Source: Microvirga aerilata (GTDB taxonomy: Bacteria > Pseudomonadota > Alphaproteobacteria > Rhizobiales > Beijerinckiaceae). Taken from it: a DNA stretch of 64,000 nucleotides. Under the pieces are notes generated by a model. It was not told where the DNA came from and did not search any database. It worked only from the letters and a program-made list of their open reading frames with translations. Positions within the stretch are counted from its first letter, which is position 1. The number at the start of each line of letters is the position of its first letter. The position numbers and the translations under genes were made by a program. This document shows positions 51,010 through 60,263 of this stretch, piece after piece. The stretch is from NCBI RefSeq assembly GCF_016743775.1, contig NZ_JAEQMY010000006.1, positions 115,186 through 179,185 of the forward strand, read 5' to 3'.

Positions 51010-51948
51010 ATGTCCCGCCGCCGTCTTCCGCCGCTCAATGCCCTTCGGGCCTTCGAGGCCGCCGCCCGCCACCTGAATTTCGAGAAAGCCGGCGACGAGA
51101 TCGCCGTGACGGCGAGCGCCGTAGGCCAGCAGGTGAAATCCTTGGAGGCTTGGCTCGGACGGCCTCTCTTCGTGCGCCAGCCGAGCCGGGGCATCGTGCT
51201 CACCCCCTTGGGCGAGCGCTATGCGGCTTCCATCACCGAGGTGCTCAACCGGCTCGACGAGGCGACGGCGCGGGCCCTGCGGCCGGAGGCTTCCAACGTT
51301 ATTACCGTCAGCGCCATGCCGAGCCTCGCCTCGAACTGGCTCATCCCCCGGCTCGGCTCCTTTCGGGAGCATCATCCGGAACTGGATGTGCGTGTCTCGG
51401 TGTCAGGCCACCTCACCGACTTCGCCCGCGAGGACGTGGACATGGCAATCCGCTTCGGGCGCGGCAACTATCCGGGCCTGCGCACGGATCTCCTCATGGA
51501 AGAGTATTTCTTCGCCGTCTGCAGCGCCGCCTTGCTCAACAATCCGGAGCGGCCTTTGCGGGAGCCTGCCGATCTGCGGCATCACACGTTGATCTACGAG
51601 GCCGTCGACGGGGTGCCGGACTACACCACCTGGGACCGCTGGCTCGAGGCGGTGGGCGTTCAAGGCGTCGACACCTCGCGCAGTCCACGCTTCACCCACA
51701 CCTATCTTTGCCTGCAGGCGGCCGCTTCCGGGCAGGGCGTGGCGCTCGCGACGAACGTGCTCATCGGCGATTACCTGAAAGCCGGCCGGCTTGTCCGGCC
51801 GTTCCCGCATCAGGTGAAAGGATCCTACCAGTATTATGTGGTCTGCCCCGAGGCGACGGCAGACCGACCGGCCCTTGCGGCCTTTCGAGCCTGGCTCCTG
51901 GACGAGGCGAGGGCGCAGGAGGCTGCGGCGGAGGCTTCCCGGCCGTAG
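51010..51948 (+). CDS. GcvA-type LysR transcriptional regulator
   Basis: A 312-residue LysR regulator. The N-terminal HTH (about 8-66) opens with PPLNALRAFEAAARHLNFEKA, characteristic of the GcvA/AmpR branch. A periplasmic-binding-protein-like effector domain (about 90-300) follows. Start ATG 51010. It most likely autoregulates and controls the divergent DUF1127-GST pair through the palindrome at 50968-50992 (inference). It is convergent with plsC; a long GC-rich imperfect palindrome lies in the 125-base gap. Confidence 0.9.
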   Translation: MSRRRLPPLNALRAFEAAARHLNFEKAGDEIAVTASAVGQQVKSLEAWLGRPLFVRQPSRGIVLTPLGERYAASITEVLNRLDEATARALRPEASNVITVSAMPSLASNWLIPRLGSFREHHPELDVRVSVSGHLTDFAREDVDMAIRFGRGNYPGLRTDLLMEEYFFAVCSAALLNNPERPLREPADLRHHTLIYEAVDGVPDYTTWDRWLEAVGVQGVDTSRSPRFTHTYLCLQAAASGQGVALATNVLIGDYLKAGRLVRPFPHQVKGSYQYYVVCPEATADRPALAAFRAWLLDEARAQEAAAEASRP

Positions 51949-52073
51949 GGGACATGCAAAACATCCCAGCGTCATTCCCGGCAGGAGCGCCAGCGCGGGG
52001 AGGGGGATCCATCGCGCCGAGCCTGAACGTGGATCCTCTTCCCGGTCCTGCGGATCGCCGGGGATGACACAGG

Positions 52074-52841
52074 TCACGCCTCCTGCAGCGCCCGCCGCAC
52101 CTCGGCCTCGGCAAAGGCCGTCGCCTGCTTGCGATTGCCGTTGAAAGGAATCGGCTCGCCCCAGGTCACCACCACGTCGAGCGGGTGGCCTTGAACGAAC
52201 AGCTTCAGGTGGGGGCTGAGATCCATGTCGCCGTACCAGGCGATGAAAGGGCGCTCGCGCCGGGTGACGGGCAGGCCGTTGCGGTGGGTGTAGGACACGG
52301 CGAGCGGCTGGAGGAACACATGCTCGACGCTGTCATGCATGAGGGCCGTCTGGGCCGCGCCCACCAGCGAGGAGCGGAACGGCAGGAGCCGGTTGCCGTC
52401 GCTCGTGGTGCCTTCGGCAAACAGCACGATCACCTCGCCTCTGACCAACCGGTGGGTCAGCGCATCGTTCACCTCCGCCATCGCCTTGCGACGCCCCCGG
52501 TCGATGAAGACCGAGCGCTGGAGCTTGGCCATGGGCCCGACCACCGGCCAGCCCTCGATCTCGGATTTGGCGATGAAGGAGAGGGGATGCAGCGAGCCGA
52601 TCACCGGAATGTCGAGCCAGGACACGTGATTGGACAGGACGATCGTCGGCGCATCGCCAGGCGGCGTCCCCTGCTCGATCACCCGCACGTTGAAGATCTT
52701 GAGAAGCGCCCTGTGAAACCACATCGGCACGGCATGCAGGATCGACCAGCCGAAACGCAGGGCCAGCATCTGCAACGGCACGAGCACAAGGCTGCACAGG
52801 CCGAGCAGGCACAGTCTGAAGAGAACGCCGGGTCTGGTCAC
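52074..52841 (-). CDS. plsC: 1-acyl-sn-glycerol-3-phosphate acyltransferase
   Basis: A 255-residue membrane-associated acyltransferase that makes phosphatidic acid from lysophosphatidic acid. An N-terminal helix (about 8-28) is followed by H-x4-D (H72, D77 in NHVSWLD), the FIDRGRR block and FAEGTTS. GTG 52841 overlaps the fur stop (GTGA). An ornithine-lipid acyltransferase role (OlsA) is a less likely alternative. Confidence 0.88.
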   Translation of the reverse strand: MTRPGVLFRLCLLGLCSLVLVPLQMLALRFGWSILHAVPMWFHRALLKIFNVRVIEQGTPPGDAPTIVLSNHVSWLDIPVIGSLHPLSFIAKSEIEGWPVVGPMAKLQRSVFIDRGRRKAMAEVNDALTHRLVRGEVIVLFAEGTTSDGNRLLPFRSSLVGAAQTALMHDSVEHVFLQPLAVSYTHRNGLPVTRRERPFIAWYGDMDLSPHLKLFVQGHPLDVVVTWGEPIPFNGNRKQATAFAEAEVRRALQEA

Positions 52842-53293
52842 TCGCCGTCCTTGTTCAGGGGCACCGCGTAGAGTTCGAGCCGGTGATAGACGACCCTGTA
52901 GCCGAGGCGGCGGGCGATCTCGTTCTGCAACGCCTCGATCTCCTCGGAGCGGAACTCGATCACGTCGCCCGTCTCCAGGTTGATGAGGTGGTCGTGATGT
53001 TCGCGGGCCGCCTGCTCGTAGCGGGAGCGGCCGTCTCGAAAATCGAGCCGCTCCAGAATGCCTTCGGTCTCGAACAGCTTCACGGTCCGGTAGACGGTGG
53101 AGAGCGAAATGCGGTCGTCCACCTCCGCCGCGCGCCGATGCAATTCCACCACGTCGGGATGGTCCTCGGCCGCATCCAGGATCTGCGCGATGATCCGGCG
53201 CTGGCCCGTCATGCGCAGGCCCTTGTCGCGGCAGGCGCGCTCGATGGCGTCCGACCGGCGCGATTTGGCGGATATGCTGTTCCGAATGGCCAA
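52838..53293 (-). CDS. fur: Fur-family metal regulator (Fur/Mur type)
   Basis: A 151-residue winged-helix repressor. The DNA-binding domain (about 15-85; MTGQRRIIAQILD, ISLSTVYRTVKLF) is followed by a dimerisation domain with the metal-site motif HHDH (99-102). The CxxC zinc motif of some Fur proteins is absent. In rhizobia the homologue in this tsaB-rimI-fur-plsC-miaB position is often Mur, a manganese-responsive regulator; iron versus manganese cannot be decided here. Coupled to plsC by overlap. Confidence 0.92.
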   Translation of the reverse strand: MAIRNSISAKSRRSDAIERACRDKGLRMTGQRRIIAQILDAAEDHPDVVELHRRAAEVDDRISLSTVYRTVKLFETEGILERLDFRDGRSRYEQAAREHHDHLINLETGDVIEFRSEEIEALQNEIARRLGYRVVYHRLELYAVPLNKDGE

Positions 53294-53343
53294 GATTCAC
53301 TCTTCTCCCTGCGGAGGCTTATAAGCGACGCGCCGGATGCGGG

Positions 53344-53829
53344 CTATAGGCTCAAAGCCATGGTAAGGGCCGAAACCCGCGTTCCATCGGCTTTCTGGTA
53401 GTAGCCTTCCCGCCGACCGGTTTCGCGAAAGCCCAAGCGGCGGTAGAGGGCAAGGGCCGGTTCGTTTCCCTCCTCCACCTCCAAGAGCACCCGGCTGACG
53501 CCCCGGCGAGAGAGGGCGTCGAGGTGATGGGCGAGAAGCGGGCGCGCATGGCCCTTTCCGCGGGCATCCGGCGCGATGGCAACCGTGAGGATCTCCGCCT
53601 CGTCCAGAACGGTCCGCGACAGGACGAAGCCTGAGGGTTTTCCGGAGCGTCCCAGGAAGAGCCCGTCGGCGATGACCCCGCGCTCCGCCATCAGGCGCTC
53701 GAAGTCTAGCGTGCTCCAGGGCCGCGCGAAGGCCGAGGCATGGATGGCGGCGAGACGCGGGGCGGCCTCGGTTCCCAGAGGCTCGATATGCGGGGCAGGG
53801 GGATTGAGGAACCGGTCGAGAATGCTCAT
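53344..53829 (-). CDS. rimI: Ribosomal protein S18-alanine N-acetyltransferase (GNAT)
   Basis: A 161-residue GNAT acetyltransferase. The acetyl-CoA motif A (VAIAPDARGKGHARPLL) and the following EVEEGNEPALALYRRLGF segment are characteristic of RimI. It overlaps tsaB by 4 bases, an almost universal pairing. Confidence 0.92.
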   Translation of the reverse strand: MSILDRFLNPPAPHIEPLGTEAAPRLAAIHASAFARPWSTLDFERLMAERGVIADGLFLGRSGKPSGFVLSRTVLDEAEILTVAIAPDARGKGHARPLLAHHLDALSRRGVSRVLLEVEEGNEPALALYRRLGFRETGRREGYYQKADGTRVSALTMALSL

Positions 53830-54512
53830 TGCCGCGCGATTCTGGCCCCATCCTGCGGCTTGGCGTCGGGTTCGCGCAGGTAAAGCGGCTTCGGCAAGGC
53901 CTGATTCGGGTCGGCGAGGGCTCCCAAGCGTGCCACCCAGGCGATGTCAGGGTGGGACGAGGCATCGCTGATAAGGGCCTCGACGCCTTGGGCGCGGGCC
54001 TCTGCCGCCAGAAGCGGTGCTGCGGATCCCGCAATCATGATCGGACCGGAACCGAGAAGCCGGATCGCATCACGGTAAGTCATCAGTCCCGGAGAAATGA
54101 TGGTGCGCCCCCCCGGGGCGATGGCCTGGATATAGATGTGGCCGTGCTTGGCATCGATGGCGGCGGTGAAGAGCCCGCGCCTCTCGCCCACCATCAGCGG
54201 TGCCAGAAAAGCCGAAAGCGTCGCAACCCCGACGACGGGGATACCGGCCGCAAGACCGATGCCCCGGGCGGCGCTGATGCCGACCCGCAGGCCCGTATAG
54301 CTGCCGGGACCGACCGTAACCGCAACCCGGTCCAGGCTCTCGAAGCCGCCGTCGACCTGCGCGGACAGCCGGTCGAGGAGCGGCATCAGGGCCTCCGCGT
54401 GGCCACGCTCCATGGGAATGGTCTCGGCCGCCAGCGGCAGGGGCTCCCCCGCCTGGACGATGCAGGCCGAGCAGGCGCCAAGGGCGGTATCGATGGCAAG
54501 GACGCGCAACAT
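53826..54512 (-). CDS. tsaB: tRNA threonylcarbamoyladenosine biosynthesis protein TsaB
   Basis: A 228-residue ASKHA-fold protein that partners TsaD in making t6A37 of tRNA. It has the N-terminal VLAIDTALGACSACIV strand-turn and the VTVGPGSYTGLRVG motif. It starts at ATG 54512. About 220 bases without a gene separate it from the Nfu gene; they include the Nfu terminator. Confidence 0.94.
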   Translation of the reverse strand: MLRVLAIDTALGACSACIVQAGEPLPLAAETIPMERGHAEALMPLLDRLSAQVDGGFESLDRVAVTVGPGSYTGLRVGISAARGIGLAAGIPVVGVATLSAFLAPLMVGERRGLFTAAIDAKHGHIYIQAIAPGGRTIISPGLMTYRDAIRLLGSGPIMIAGSAAPLLAAEARAQGVEALISDASSHPDIAWVARLGALADPNQALPKPLYLREPDAKPQDGARIARQ

Positions 54513-54660
54513 CTGTCTCCATGAGGTCGTCGCGTCTCTTTAGAGCATGAAGCGGACAGGTGGGAACCCGGAATCGATGGCATCGGGCGAGCGCAATGCC
54601 TCGGCGAAACCCGCATTTGGTGGAAGCGGATCGATCAGGACGCCGTTGAGAGGGATTGTG

Positions 54661-54694
54661 AAAAATAAAAAGCGCGGCGAAAAGGCCGCGCTTT
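54661..54694 (-). terminator. Terminator of the Nfu gene
   Basis: AAAGCGCGGC (54669-54678) and GCCGCGCTTT (54685-54694) form a perfect 10-bp stem, followed on the minus strand by TTATTTTT. The stem arms are identical to those of the pnp terminator at 30245-30268. Confidence 0.88.
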
Positions 54695-54732
54695 AATAAC
54701 CCAGGTTGTTACCGCTGAAGCGATCGAGGCGC

Positions 54733-55293
54733 TTAGACCGCCTGCACCTCGCGCACGTCCGGCAGGAAGTGGCGCAGCAGGTTCTGGATCCCGTGCCTCA
54801 GGGTTGCGGTCGAGGACGGGCAGCCCGAGCAGGCGCCCTTCATGACCAGATAAACGGTGCCATCCTTGAAGCCGCGGAAGGTGATGTCGCCGCCGTCGCC
54901 CGCCACTGCCGGGCGGATGCGGGTTTCGAGCAGCTCCTTGATGGTTTCCACCGTGGAGGCGTCCTGCGGGTCGAAGAACTCCTCACCATCCTCCTCCGTT
55001 GCGCCGTAGCCGTTGGCGAAGAGCGGCGCGCCGGTCATGAAGTGCTCCATGATCGCGCCCAGGATGGCAGGCTTCAGGTGCTGCCACTCGCCGTCAGCCT
55101 TGGTGACGGTGACGAAGTCGTAGCCGAAGAACACTCCGGTCACGCCCGGCACGGCAAAGAGGCGCTCGGCAAGGGGCGAAACCTCGCCGCTTTCGGGGGT
55201 CTTGGCCTCGAACGTGCCCTCCGGCATGACCACGCGGCCGGGGAGGAACTTCAAGGTGGCGGGATTCGGGGTCGCTTCGGTCTGAATAAACAT
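54733..55293 (-). CDS. Nfu-type iron-sulfur cluster scaffold/carrier
   Basis: A 186-residue protein with an N-terminal Nfu_N domain (MFIQTEATPNPATLKFLPG) and a C-terminal NifU-like thioredoxin-type domain bearing C-x2-C (C155, C158 in GACSGCPSS). It would carry 4Fe-4S clusters to client enzymes; MiaB and the endonuclease III homologue in this window are the sort of clients that need one. ATG 55293 is the family start. It keeps the usual rhizobial position next to tsaB. Confidence 0.94.
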   Translation of the reverse strand: MFIQTEATPNPATLKFLPGRVVMPEGTFEAKTPESGEVSPLAERLFAVPGVTGVFFGYDFVTVTKADGEWQHLKPAILGAIMEHFMTGAPLFANGYGATEEDGEEFFDPQDASTVETIKELLETRIRPAVAGDGGDITFRGFKDGTVYLVMKGACSGCPSSTATLRHGIQNLLRHFLPDVREVQAV

Positions 55294-55409
55294 CGCTTTT
55301 CGTCCTCTGCGCCGGTTCAAGGCCGGCCGAGTGTTGGTGTTAGAATCGTTCTAACAGGTTCCAGGCTCAATGTGGATCGGATCGGGGCAGATTCCAAGGG
55401 CATCGACCA

Positions 55410-56276
55410 TCACAGTGCGAACCGGAACGCCTGCCGGCAAAGGGCGATGAAATCATCCCGGGCAGGCCAGGGGTCGCTCTTTGGATTGATATAAAGAGAC
55501 AGGGCCATATCCGGCAGAGCCGGCAGGCCGAGGCCGGCTCTCACATCCGCCAGCCCCGGCCCGAGAAGAAGCCTGGTTCTCACGGTGACTCCCAGCCCAA
55601 CCGCAACGGCCGATTTGAGCCCGGTCAGGCTTGGGCTCGTCAGCGCCATCCGGTACGGGCGGCCTGCGGCGGCGAGAGCATCGATGGCAGCAGACCGGAA
55701 CGAGCAGGGCGCATCGAACAACACCAGGGGCACTGTGCGATCAACGGGAAGGTTCATGCCGTCCTGGCCGATCCATACCATGGGCATCTCTGCCAATGGA
55801 GCGCGGTTCAGCGGATCGTCGCGCCGAATCGCAATGGCTGCATCGATTTCCCCGGTTTTGACCGCCTCGATCAAGCTCGTCGAACGGTCGATCCGCAGGG
55901 TCAGCTCCACCTCGGGGCGCTCCAGTGAAAAGCGGCGCAGCACCTCGGGCAGGACAGCGTCCGCCAGATCCTGGGTGGCTCCGAAACGCAACGGCTTGGC
56001 TTCAACGCCTGCCCGAAAGGCCAGCACAGCCTCATCGTTGATCTGTACAAGGCGCCGTGCAAAGCCGAGCAGCCGCTCCCCGGCGAGGGTCAGCCCGACC
56101 TCCCGGTTGCTGCGGCGGAGAAGCTGAGTGCCGAGATCCTCTTCAAGGCGCTGGATCTGGAGGGTGACGGCGGAAGGCGAACGTCCGATGATTGCGGAGG
56201 CTTGAGCAAAGCTCCGACCCTCTGCGATCAGCAGGAACGAGCGCAGCACGCCGATATCGATGTTGCGGATGAGCAT
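55410..56276 (-). CDS. LysR-family transcriptional regulator
   Basis: A 288-residue regulator with HTH at about 4-62 (IDIGVLRSFLLIAEGRSFAQA) and an effector domain (about 85-285). ATG 56276 is preferred over an upstream TTG at 56294. It is divergent from a tautomerase gene across 94 bases that contain short inverted repeats (TTGAG/CTCAA, AGGTAA/TTACCT). The tautomerase is the probable target (inference). The pair interrupts the otherwise leftward housekeeping run. Confidence 0.88.
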   Translation of the reverse strand: MLIRNIDIGVLRSFLLIAEGRSFAQASAIIGRSPSAVTLQIQRLEEDLGTQLLRRSNREVGLTLAGERLLGFARRLVQINDEAVLAFRAGVEAKPLRFGATQDLADAVLPEVLRRFSLERPEVELTLRIDRSTSLIEAVKTGEIDAAIAIRRDDPLNRAPLAEMPMVWIGQDGMNLPVDRTVPLVLFDAPCSFRSAAIDALAAAGRPYRMALTSPSLTGLKSAVAVGLGVTVRTRLLLGPGLADVRAGLGLPALPDMALSLYINPKSDPWPARDDFIALCRQAFRFAL

Positions 56277-56370
56277 GAATTGAGAATTGCTCAATACTCA
56301 GTTCAGGTAAATCAATTTTTCTAAATTACCTTTCAGTCGTAGCCTGAGATCGTCACCAAGGAGAGATCCC

Positions 56371-56790
56371 ATGCCTATCCTCAATCTGAAAGTGTCCGCC
56401 GCTCCCTCCCCTGAACTGTCCCAGAAGCTTGCTGGAGGCCTTGTGGAGGTCACGGCCCGGATCCTGCGCAAGCGCCCGGAGATAACGGCGGTTGCCATTG
56501 ACTACACGTCTCCCGAGCATTGGATCGTCGGCGGACAAAGCCTCGCCCAACAGGGAAAGGCGAGCTTCTGGCTCGATATCAAGGTGGTCGACGGCACGAA
56601 CACAAAGGACGAGAAGGCTCAATATCTGGCGGAGGTCTTTACCCTGATGGGCTCTCTCCTCGGTGGAGAGCTCCATCAAGAGAGCTATGTGCTCGTCCAC
56701 GAGGTGCCTGCCGATGCTTACGGCTTTGGCGGCCTCACTCAGGAATACCGTTATGTCGAGGGCAAGCTCGGTTCGCGACTTGCTGCCTGA
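56371..56790 (+). CDS. Tautomerase family protein (fused 4-oxalocrotonate tautomerase-like modules)
   Basis: A 139-residue protein beginning Met-Pro, so Pro1 becomes the catalytic base after Met removal. The length is about twice that of 4-OT. The second half (ASFWLDIKVVDGTN... then ELHQESYVLVHEV) repeats the beta-alpha-beta plan, so it looks like a fused-dimer or MIF-like trimer subunit. The substrate is unknown. GGAGAG precedes ATG 56371. It is divergent from the LysR gene and convergent with uspA 5 bases downstream. Confidence 0.82.
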   Translation: MPILNLKVSAAPSPELSQKLAGGLVEVTARILRKRPEITAVAIDYTSPEHWIVGGQSLAQQGKASFWLDIKVVDGTNTKDEKAQYLAEVFTLMGSLLGGELHQESYVLVHEVPADAYGFGGLTQEYRYVEGKLGSRLAA

Positions 56791-56795
56791 CGCAC

Positions 56796-57293
56796 TCACC
56801 CCGCGAGCGCGTCGATCTCCTCGTCCGTCAGGCTGCCAGGCACGATGACGATGGGAACCGGGAAGGAAGCGGCGGCCCGGCCGCCGAGGGTTGAAACCAG
56901 GGGACCCGGCCCCTCCTTGCCGCTGCCGGCGGCCAGCACCAGGAAGGAGATGTCCTGATCCTCCTGGATGAGCTTCATGATCTCGTCCGCCCGGTTGCCG
57001 ACCCGGATCACCTGTTCGGGCTCGACGCCGGCGGCGCTGCGGGCCTCGCGGGCGGCGGCATCGAGCTGCTTTTGGGCTTCCTCGCTCGCCTCCTCGATCA
57101 TGGCTTCGCCGACGCCGAGCCATTCGAAATTATCGGGCGGATCAACGACCGCGAGCATCACGAGGCTCGCGCCGGTGCGGGCCGTTCGCCGCGAGGCGAA
57201 GTGAACCGCCCGGGCGCATTCCGGGGTCTTGTCGACCACCACCATAAATTTCGGCCGGTGACCCGATTCGTAGGATCGGCGCTTGCCGCTCAC
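56796..57293 (-). CDS. Universal stress protein (UspA family)
   Basis: A 165-residue Rossmann-like protein. The FMVVVDKTPECARAVHFA opening and the C-terminal LAAGSGKEGPGPLVSTLGG to VPIVIVPG segment match UspA. The glycine motif is not the canonical G-x2-G-x9-G(S/T), so ATP binding is uncertain. GTG 57293 follows AGGAG at about nine bases. It lies between trpS and the LysR/tautomerase insert. Confidence 0.85.
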   Translation of the reverse strand: MSGKRRSYESGHRPKFMVVVDKTPECARAVHFASRRTARTGASLVMLAVVDPPDNFEWLGVGEAMIEEASEEAQKQLDAAAREARSAAGVEPEQVIRVGNRADEIMKLIQEDQDISFLVLAAGSGKEGPGPLVSTLGGRAAASFPVPIVIVPGSLTDEEIDALAG

Positions 57294-57414
57294 AGCACGC
57301 TCTCCTGCTTGAGCCCCGATGCTGCCCTGCCTTGGCGTTAAGGGCAAGCGGGGACTCCTTCCAGGAAGAGCATCTTTTCACGCAAGACCGTTTTCCGCTT
57401 TTGCGTTCGATGGC

Positions 57415-58455
57415 TTAGCGCGACCGCACGAAGCCCACGATGTCCTTGACCGCATCCATGGTCTCGGATGCAAGCGCGCGAGCCCGTGCGGAGCCGTCCG
57501 CGAGCACGGCGTCGATATGGCCGGGATCGTCCATGAGGCGGCGCATCTCGTCGGCGACCGGCGAGAGCTTCGTCACCGCCACGTCCACGAGGGAAGCCTT
57601 GAAGCCGGAGAACTGCGCGCCGCCATGCTGGCGCAGCACCTCGTCCGGAGTGGTGTCCATGAGCGCCGCATAGATGGCGACGAGGTTTTCCGCTTCGGGC
57701 CGGGCCTTCAGGCCGTCCACCTCGGAGGGCAGGGGCTCGGGATCGGTCTTCGCCTTGCGGACCTTCTGGGCGATGGTGTCGGCATCGTCCGTGAGGTTGA
57801 TGCGCGAATAGTCGGACGGATCCGACTTCGACATCTTCTTCGAGCCGTCGCGCAGCGACATGACGCGGGTCGCCGGTCCATGGATCATGGGTTCGGTGAG
57901 CGGGAAGAACGCTTCGCCATGACCGTGGGCGGCAATCGACTCGGCCCAGTCGTTGTTGAACTTCTGGGCGATGTCGCGGGTCAGCTCCAGGTGCTGCTTC
58001 TGATCCTCGCCCACCGGCACGTGCGTTGCGCGATAGACCAGGATGTCGGCGGCCATCAGGTTCGGATAGGCGTAGAGGCCGACCGACGCATTCTCCCGGT
58101 CCTTGCCGGCCTTGTCCTTGAACTGGGTCATGCGGTTGAGCCAGCCGAGGCGGGCGACGCAGTTGAACACCCAGGCAAGCTCCGCGTGCTGGGGCACCTG
58201 GGACTGGTTGAAGACGATGTGGCGCTTGGGATCGATGCCGGCGGCCAGGAACGCGGCCGTGACCTCCCGGATCTGGCGGGTGAGATCGCCCGGGTTCTGC
58301 GGCACGGTGATGGCATGCATGTCCACGACGCAGTAGATGCAGTCGTGCGTCCCCTGCATGGCGACGAAGCGCTTGATGGCGCCGAGATAATTCCCGAGAT
58401 GGAGGTTTCCGGTGGGCTGAACGCCCGAGAACACCAGCTCCTTGAACTGCGCCAT
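57415..58455 (-). CDS. trpS: Tryptophanyl-tRNA synthetase
   Basis: A 346-residue class I synthetase. The HIGH-equivalent motif is [11 protein letters not shown], and the KMSKS loop ([10 protein letters not shown]) is exact. ATG 58455 ([11 protein letters not shown]) is the family start; 20 upstream codons are surplus. It follows murJ by 167 bases, the usual murJ-trpS order in this group. Confidence 0.96.
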   Translation of the reverse strand: MAQFKELVFSGVQPTGNLHLGNYLGAIKRFVAMQGTHDCIYCVVDMHAITVPQNPGDLTRQIREVTAAFLAAGIDPKRHIVFNQSQVPQHAELAWVFNCVARLGWLNRMTQFKDKAGKDRENASVGLYAYPNLMAADILVYRATHVPVGEDQKQHLELTRDIAQKFNNDWAESIAAHGHGEAFFPLTEPMIHGPATRVMSLRDGSKKMSKSDPSDYSRINLTDDADTIAQKVRKAKTDPEPLPSEVDGLKARPEAENLVAIYAALMDTTPDEVLRQHGGAQFSGFKASLVDVAVTKLSPVADEMRRLMDDPGHIDAVLADGSARARALASETMDAVKDIVGFVRSR

Positions 58456-58622
58456 CGTCTTGAACTCCCACACGGGTGCGTCACGCAGTTTTGGATGAAC
58501 CGCAAACCGCCCCAAGCTGTCTTCTCATGGCATTTTCTCTCGACGGACCCCGGGTCGCTTCGCCGGAAAATGCTTCATTGCGGCGCGGGTTATGACAGGG
58601 CCGCGCCACGATGCAAGGGTTC

Positions 58623-60146
58623 TCACGTTTTTTTCGCCATCGCGGCCCAATCGTCGCGGGTCACGGCGCCGGTGGCCCAGGCGGCGAGCGCATAGAGCGA
58701 AAGCCCGCTGAAGCAAACAACGGCAAGGGAAAAGGCTCCCGCCACCGGGACGAGGCGTCCCACGCCCGCGAGCCCCAGGCTCATGACGAGCACCGCTGCC
58801 ACGATCCGGGCGACGCGGGACGTGAGCCGCTTGTCGAGGGACCAGAGGCCGAGCCGGCGAAGCCCTACGACCACGGCGCCGGCGTGAGCCAGGCATCCGG
58901 CACTCACCCCGAGTGCGATCCCGGCTGGACCAAGAGGCCACGCCAGGACGAGAGCGGCGGCAATCGTCACGCCAAGCCCTACAGCCGCCGCCGCGACCGC
59001 GGCCCTCAAGGATCCGCGGGCGAAGAGCGCCTGGCTCAGCACCTTGGCGGCTGTCGCGAAGGGCAATCCTAGGCTCAATCCCATGAGAACCAGTGCTGTG
59101 CCCTCCGCATCGGAGGCTTCGAAGGCGCCCCGTTCGAACAGAGCCGCGCTGATGGGGCGGGCCAAAACCAACAGGGCGCCGCTTGCCGGAAGGGAGAGCA
59201 GCAGCGCCACTTCGAGGGCCCTGTTCTGCGCCGCCACAAGATCCCCTGTCTCGCCGGCCTGATGGCGGCGGGCGAGTTCTGGCAGCAGCAGGCTCGATCC
59301 AAGGGCGGCCATCAGCCCGAGGGGCAGCTGCACCACCCGCTCGGCGTAGTAGAGCCAGGACACGCCGGACGGCCAGAACGAGGCGATCTGGGCGGCGGCC
59401 AGAAAGAAGAGCTGCACGGCACCGCTTGCAGCCAGCACAGGAAATCCCGCGAGCAGAAGGCCCTTCAGAACAGGAGACCAGCGGGGCCTGCCGAAGCAGA
59501 CGAGCCGCTTTTTCCCGCTCCGGAGTGCCGCTGCGACAAGGGCGAGCTGAAGCAGGCCGGCAAAGCTCGAGGCGGCCGCGAGCCACGCGGCCTTTTGGGC
59601 GAGCGGAAGGGCGAAGGCGGTTTCCAGCACCACGAGTGCGAGGATCAGGCCGCCATTGACGGCGAGGGGCGCGAGCGCCGTCGCGGCAAAGCGCCCGCGC
59701 ATGTTCAGAAGGGCCGCGCCGATGGAGGCAAGCGTCACGCACAGCACGATGGGGAAGGACAGGCGGGTATAAAGCGCCACGAGCGCCAGGGTCTCCCGGT
59801 CGTCATGGAGGCCGGGCGCCAGCAGCACGGCCAGAAGGCCTGCTCCGATTTCCACGACACCCGTTAGGGCAAGCAGGGCAAGCCCGAAGGCGCTCAGCAC
59901 GTCTCCGGCCATCGCCGCAGCCCTGTCAGGCTCCAGTCGGCTCAAGCTGGGCACGAGAGCCGGATTGAGCCCGCCCTCGCCGACGATGCGGCGCACCAGG
60001 TTCGGCAGGCGGAAGGCGGCCAGAAACGCATCCGCCACGGGTCCTGCTCCGAGCGCCTGCGCGAACAGCATGTCCCGGACGAAGCCGAGAATGCGCGAGG
60101 CCACCGAGCCGAGGCCGACCAGAAGGGAGGAGCGGATGAGCGACAT
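58623..60146 (-). CDS. murJ: Lipid II flippase MurJ (MviN)
   Basis: A 507-residue membrane protein with 14 predicted helices, of the MOP exporter superfamily. It moves lipid II across the inner membrane for peptidoglycan synthesis. The N-terminal SRILGFVRDMLFAQALGAGPVADAF and the FRLPNLVRRIVGEGGLNPALVP blocks are diagnostic. Start ATG 60146. Length is typical. Confidence 0.96.
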   Translation of the reverse strand: MSLIRSSLLVGLGSVASRILGFVRDMLFAQALGAGPVADAFLAAFRLPNLVRRIVGEGGLNPALVPSLSRLEPDRAAAMAGDVLSAFGLALLALTGVVEIGAGLLAVLLAPGLHDDRETLALVALYTRLSFPIVLCVTLASIGAALLNMRGRFAATALAPLAVNGGLILALVVLETAFALPLAQKAAWLAAASSFAGLLQLALVAAALRSGKKRLVCFGRPRWSPVLKGLLLAGFPVLAASGAVQLFFLAAAQIASFWPSGVSWLYYAERVVQLPLGLMAALGSSLLLPELARRHQAGETGDLVAAQNRALEVALLLSLPASGALLVLARPISAALFERGAFEASDAEGTALVLMGLSLGLPFATAAKVLSQALFARGSLRAAVAAAAVGLGVTIAAALVLAWPLGPAGIALGVSAGCLAHAGAVVVGLRRLGLWSLDKRLTSRVARIVAAVLVMSLGLAGVGRLVPVAGAFSLAVVCFSGLSLYALAAWATGAVTRDDWAAMAKKT

Positions 60147-60263
60147 ACCCTTTGGCCCTTAACCGGTCCGGAAGGGAAAGTCTAAGGCGTAGGGGGGGAT
60201 CGACGGTGTCACCGTCATGCCGGGCTCGGCCCTTGCAAGCCGCTCCGGAGCCACAGTCGTGAG

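Noticed and set aside
54513..54732. Possible small RNA or tRNA between tsaB and the Nfu gene
   Set aside because: No cloverleaf or T-loop consensus could be found; only the Nfu terminator is supportable.
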